A stretch of 64,000 bases of DNA, from positions 7,558,505 through 7,622,504 of the forward strand of contig NC_045140.1 in NCBI RefSeq assembly GCF_008831285.2. Direction: 5' to 3'. Of this stretch, positions 63,804 to 64,000 are shown piece after piece. The notes below the pieces were generated by a model that was not told the DNA's origin, ran no database searches, and worked only from the letters and a program-made list of their open reading frames with translations. Positions within the stretch are counted from its first letter, which is position 1. Every line of letters starts with the position of its first letter. The translations under genes were made by a program, and so were the position numbers. The DNA is from Nymphaea colorata (lineage: Eukaryota; Streptophyta; Magnoliopsida; Nymphaeales; Nymphaeaceae).

Positions 63804-64000
63804 TGAGAAAGAAAATATTGAAGAAAAGAATTTTATGTGGTTCAGATGTTTGAAATCTTATGTTCACGATTGCTCAACAAAAGTCAATACAAACGACTCC
63901 TTGCTTTATACAATATTGATTGGAAGGGATAATTATTCATTACATTACATTAGAAATTTTATCCTTTTAGAGATTGAGTAACTACCTTGAGTGAGATTTT
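63804..64000 (-). repeat. 5' LTR of the terminal Copia (partial)
   Basis: Begins TGAGAAAGAAAA in plus coordinates; only 197 bases fall inside the window. Confidence 0.8.

Larger units (their letters stand above)
59562..64000 (-). mobile_element. Decayed Ty1/Copia retrotransposon, running off the window end
   Basis: Minus-strand element. The 3' LTR is 59562-59954 and the 5' LTR begins at 63804 and is cut by the window. The purine tract AATTGAAGGGGAA precedes TGTTACCACAC at the 3' LTR, and a primer site lies beside the 5' LTR. Gag, protease, integrase C-terminal, reverse transcriptase and RNase H pieces occur in Copia order with stops throughout. The internal part is about 3.85 kb, slightly short. 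It cannot be active: protease and reverse transcriptase motifs are mutated. Confidence 0.88.

Overview
The window is nuclear DNA of a flowering plant. The evidence is one spliced gene with 15 coding exons, GT/AG introns of up to 9 kb, plant Copia, CACTA, TRIM and MITE-type elements, and many long TA, CT, GA and CA microsatellites in an AT-rich background. I cannot name the species. There is one confident protein-coding gene; nearly everything else is intergenic DNA or mobile-element debris.

Layout: 1-9125 is intergenic DNA with microsatellites, a 75-bp tandem duplication and a MITE-like insertion. 9126-10696 is a non-autonomous CACTA element. 10697-13570 is intergenic. 13801-37370 (minus strand) is an ARIADNE-type RBR E3 ubiquitin ligase gene, reconstructed here as 15 coding exons giving 583 residues (UBA-like, RING1, IBR, RING2, Ariadne, RanBP2-type zinc finger). 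The 1.75-kb CDS is spread over 23.6 kb because its introns hold nested elements: TIR elements in intron 14, a 1.5-kb tandem duplication plus a decayed Copia in intron 7, a TRIM-like element in intron 5 and a MULE-like TIR element in intron 2. 37371-45816 is the gene's 5' flank followed by repeat-derived DNA.

45817-51825 is a complete but dead Copia element: identical-length 473-bp LTRs, PBS, PPT and a near-perfect target duplication. Its integrase core is missing. Its leader carries a GC-rich insert and a very regular 20-21-bp periodic repeat array. 51826-56380 is unclassified LTR-like debris. 56390-59152 is a decayed CACTA element with a TNP2-type transposase pseudogene on the plus strand. 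59562 to past the window end is a third decayed Copia on the minus strand.

The ligase gene works alone here: no functional partner gene lies in the window. I found no tRNA, rRNA, CRISPR array or recognisable microRNA precursor, and no multi-gene system. The observations most worth following are the 21-bp periodic array, the GC-rich leader insert with its perfect hairpin, the duplicated intron 7 and the dispersed GGTACGGGTGC-type terminal family.
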